Source of the DNA: Acanthochlamys bracteata
Lineage: Eukaryota; Streptophyta; Magnoliopsida; Pandanales; Velloziaceae
Assembly: GCA_019914995.1 (NCBI GenBank)
Contig: CM034135.1
Location: 2,916,501 to 2,980,500 of the forward strand
Reading direction: 5' to 3'
Length of the DNA: 64,000 bases
Numbering within the stretch: position 1 is the first letter of the stretch; every line of letters begins with the position of its first letter. Of this stretch, positions 61,144 to 64,000 are shown piece by piece. A program made the translations under genes and the position numbers. The notes beneath the pieces are model-generated. The model searched no databases. It saw only the letters and a program-made list of their open reading frames with translations, and had not been told where the DNA came from.

Positions 61144-64000
61144 TTATAGATCCTTATGCTGGTGTTCAGCAGTCATTTCACCAGTGGGCCAAAACCAGCT
61201 TCGGAGGAACCTTGAAGTCCTACAAGCAAAGGAGCAGGATTCTGCTGGTTCTGAAGCAGGACTATCTGGCTTAGTGCAGACGGACTCAAAATTGTGCTTC
61301 AAATGGGGTTCAATGGCCTTTTCCTGTAGAGAAGTAGCATTTCAGTCTGCAACTAGGTTGGACCTTAATTTTGTTTTCTGGAATGAGATTCTTACCTTGA
61401 AAACCTCAAACGGGCAGAAATCTTTATATCCACAAGCCTGGTCAAAGATGCTTCAATTAAATTTTGAAATTTTTTCAGATGAAAGAAAGCACTAGGTAAT
61501 ACTGAATGGAAAAGATATGGGTAAAAAAATCAAGAAAAAGACCAGAGAATCAACAAAAATTTGTTGCAAATGTTGATAGCATTATGCAATACGTCTACTA
61601 ATTTTCCCTGTAGATAGTATTACTACATTATACATGGAAACTAGACTTGATGGTATATACATTATACTGAGTCAGAGTGTTAAACTTACAGGCACAGGAA
61701 CAGGAATTTCATTGTGCAAAACTTGCACAAAATAGTTTTTTGAATGACTTGAAGATTGCATGCTGCCATCCTTGCTAGGACAATGGTAGAGGACCAGCAT
61801 ATTATTCCCAGCAAAAGGTGCTACCGTGCTCGCCTTCCAGCTTCTCTCCTTAGGGGGCTTTGGAGGCAAGACCAGAGGTAGCTCTTGCTGTATTTGTTCA
61901 AATTCTTGAAGCCAGCCAAAACAAAAGATAAGTGCATATCCAGAAAGAATGACTACAAATTACACGACAATAAGTAGAGCCTGTCCAAAATAAGACGCAC
62001 CTGATCCATCAAGGAAAAGCCCAAGAAGACAAGTGAAAGGTATGACTGTTTCAGCGTGCGCAAAGCGAAGCCGTGCTTTCTCAAATGTTCCAGGGGCGTG
62101 TTTTTCTGGAATTAAAAAAACAATTACCTTATGGTGCTACTTTTCACATACACAATCAGATTTAGGGAGTAGGTTCAGAAAATAGCATTTGCATCTGTTC
62201 TGTTTATTAGGGTCAAAACAGAGTCAGACACTCAGAAGCAAATAGAAAACATAGATCTCCATACATTGTCAGGAATAAGATACCTAGCGTGCTCTGCGAG
62301 TCCAGGCGCATAGCCATTTCAAACAACAGAAAGCCCCACAGACACATCAATATAATCTACGTTCTTTTTGCAGTCTAACAAAAAGGCATGAGTTTTGTAC
62401 CACAAGAATTAGTGCACTACAAAATGACTAAGTCCCATGTCTTTAGCACAGTAAATTGCTTTTTTGATTCCCTATGTAAGGAAACCTTTTCTCCCAGGAC
62501 CCATACACTAGTTGCAGAGGTTCCAAGAGCACCATTATTTCACCAATTCCTCCAAACTTGCAGCAATGAATTGTTTTCTGACCATATGAATACGTTCATT
62601 CATAGCATATGGAAAATGATACAATTGTACCTCCCAAATTTTAGGCTGTACATTTAGAGAAGACATTACAAAGTGTTTATAGGGATAAATTCAGGAACTT
62701 CCTGCATCAATTGGTATACTAAAAGAGCTAACCTGTTAATCATGGTTAAGGCCTCAAAGTCCGAAGTCAAAGTTTTAGCAATCTCGTTCCTCAAATTGTA
62801 TGATGTAATATGATCGACATAGAATTTAATAAGGTAAACTTAATGTTTTTAAACAAGTTTACCAATGTCGGTGGAAGTTTACCATGACATGAATAAAGAG
62901 TATCTGATGCATACTTACCACCACTGTTTCCTTACAACTTACACATAATATGGAATATCTTTCTCACGGCAAAATTTTCAATTATCAATAACATTGTTTG
63001 AACTTTGTTCTGCTGAAGTTGAATTTCATAAACTAGTGCAAATATAATCTGGTTTCCTAGCAGCACACACAAAAACTAGTAAAACTAGTCCTACTCAAGA
63101 AATCATAATGTAGAAACGATCATTGTAACTAAATCTTATGCCCACTTTTATTCATCTAAGGCCACAAACTTCTCAATGAATTTGTGGTTATTTGAGTTAC
63201 ATATCTGAACACTTTATTTGAAGAGTGAACACTATGTCCTCAAGCTAAGCAATTGCTTCTTAAACAAGCACAAGGATTTGGATAGAATTGATGGATATTT
63301 AACAAAACATTACTGAAAAGAATCCACCAGATTATAGGAACACTGAAGTAAAGGAACGGAATACCTTCTTTTGCAAATATTGCTTGTTCCATCGCATGGA
63401 ATACATCATGCAACAGAGGCGCTCCCATGCGATAGTTTATGGAGTTGCCATAACCCTTCAGCAGAAACACCTCTAGGTCATCTGTCCACTCGAGCATATA
63501 AACCTGACCATGCATTCAAAAAATATTAATATGTAAATGCTCTAATTACGCAAATCAACTATGGCTCTCCTTGATTCTGTATCAGCAACATCACTGTTCT
63601 AGTCCCCTCTGTACATACTGTTAATATGCAAAGGCAATTCTTGTAATTTCAGGAAACAACCGTTGGAGGAAGTCTTCACACACAACTGGAATATAGAACT
63701 AAACGGACCACAATACACATTGTAGGTTTATCATAGAAGTTCTTACAAGCCTACCTCAGACTGGGTGAAAAGACTACAAGCTTGGTCAGTAATATCCAAT
63801 AATGAGGCCTCCTGCAATTCAGACAAAAGCATTAACGTGGAGAAATTCTTCCTTGATCATTGTCATGAACTAGCAGTGCTAGCAAATACCTGTTTGCACA
63901 GAAACCAGAGCGATGCTGTATCTTGCCTTGTCAAGTTCAGTCCATAACGTTGAACCAATGCGGCTGTGATGTCGTCTAAAATTGGTTCCTTAAGCTTCTC
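61144..64000 (-). CDS. Multiple inositol polyphosphate phosphatase (histidine acid phosphatase), 5' end outside window
   Basis: This family (MINPP, plant homologue At1g09870 from memory) removes phosphates from inositol polyphosphates including phytate. Seven exons in the window join in frame: 63890-64000 (continues beyond the edge), 63755-63811, 63365-63503, 62001-62105, 61690-61904, 61396-61437 and 61144-61323, giving the last 282 residues. Recognisable parts are SLWFLCKQ, YMLEWTDDLEVFLLKGYGNSINYRMG, RLRFAHAETVIPF, which holds the HAE catalytic signature (62050-62058), APFAGNNMLVLYHCP, YFVQVLHNE and DFCPFEVFK. The RHGxRxP catalytic motif would lie in the missing upstream exons. The C-terminal tail (after EPHLKHNF) is Ser/Cys-rich and poorly conserved. 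It looks intact and functional in what is visible. Confidence 0.9.

Noticed and set aside
1..64000. CRISPR arrays, operons or bacterial-type mobile islands
   Set aside because: No regularly spaced identical repeats were seen, and all recognised genes are eukaryotic with spliceosomal introns.
1..64000. tRNA or rRNA genes
   Set aside because: I looked for TPsiC-loop-like GGTTCGAATCC and for conserved rRNA blocks and found none; the only tRNA-like matches are retrotransposon primer-binding sites.

Overview
The window is nuclear DNA from a flowering plant, most likely a eudicot. It has intron-rich genes with GT-AG borders, very AT-rich spacers, LTR retrotransposon remains and plant-specific families: an ALOG/LSH regulator, a plant-type BUB1/MAD3 protein, a pectin-type PMT methyltransferase and a land-plant class of glutaredoxin-like protein. 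The MSP-ankyrin (vapyrin-like) gene suggests a lineage other than Brassicaceae. The species cannot be named from the sequence.

Layout. 1.7-5.7 kb (-): SAM50, the mitochondrial outer-membrane beta-barrel insertase. 6.0-8.8 kb (+): BMF3-like spindle checkpoint protein, head to head with SAM50 across about 300 bp. 10.1-13.9 kb (-): receptor-like pseudokinase with leucine-rich repeats, MRH1/MDIS type. 18.9-19.6 kb (-): glutaredoxin-like zinc-ribbon protein. 22.9-24.5 kb (+): MSP-domain ankyrin protein. 25.2-32.3 kb (-): ubiquitin-activating enzyme E1. 35.6-44.0 kb: a graveyard with a gag relic on the minus strand and a decayed L-aspartate oxidase gene that carries an unexplained 0.7-kb insert and a complete but dead Copia element. 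44-50 kb: gene-free and rich in AT-rich repeats. 50.1-50.7 kb (+): an LSH/ALOG transcription factor. 55.6-59.0 kb (-): a PMT methyltransferase pseudogene. 59.7-60.1 kb: a hAT-type non-autonomous element with a perfect 8-bp target duplication. 61.1 kb to the right edge (-): the 3' part of a multiple inositol polyphosphate phosphatase gene.

For the multi-exon genes, exons were joined by hand. SAM50 (534 aa), BMF3 (591 aa), the pseudokinase (661 aa), the MSP-ankyrin protein (396 aa) and E1 (1073 aa) all give uninterrupted frames. The genes do not form a pathway; they are independent plant loci. The SAM50/BMF3 pair is the only obvious regulatory unit. The most interesting protein-level signal is in the BMF3-like gene: its last exon encodes a series of ABBA-like motifs interleaved with three copies of a TKEA/MKEA...MF..PL motif. 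No wholly new system was recognised. Family names come from remembered protein families, not from a database search.
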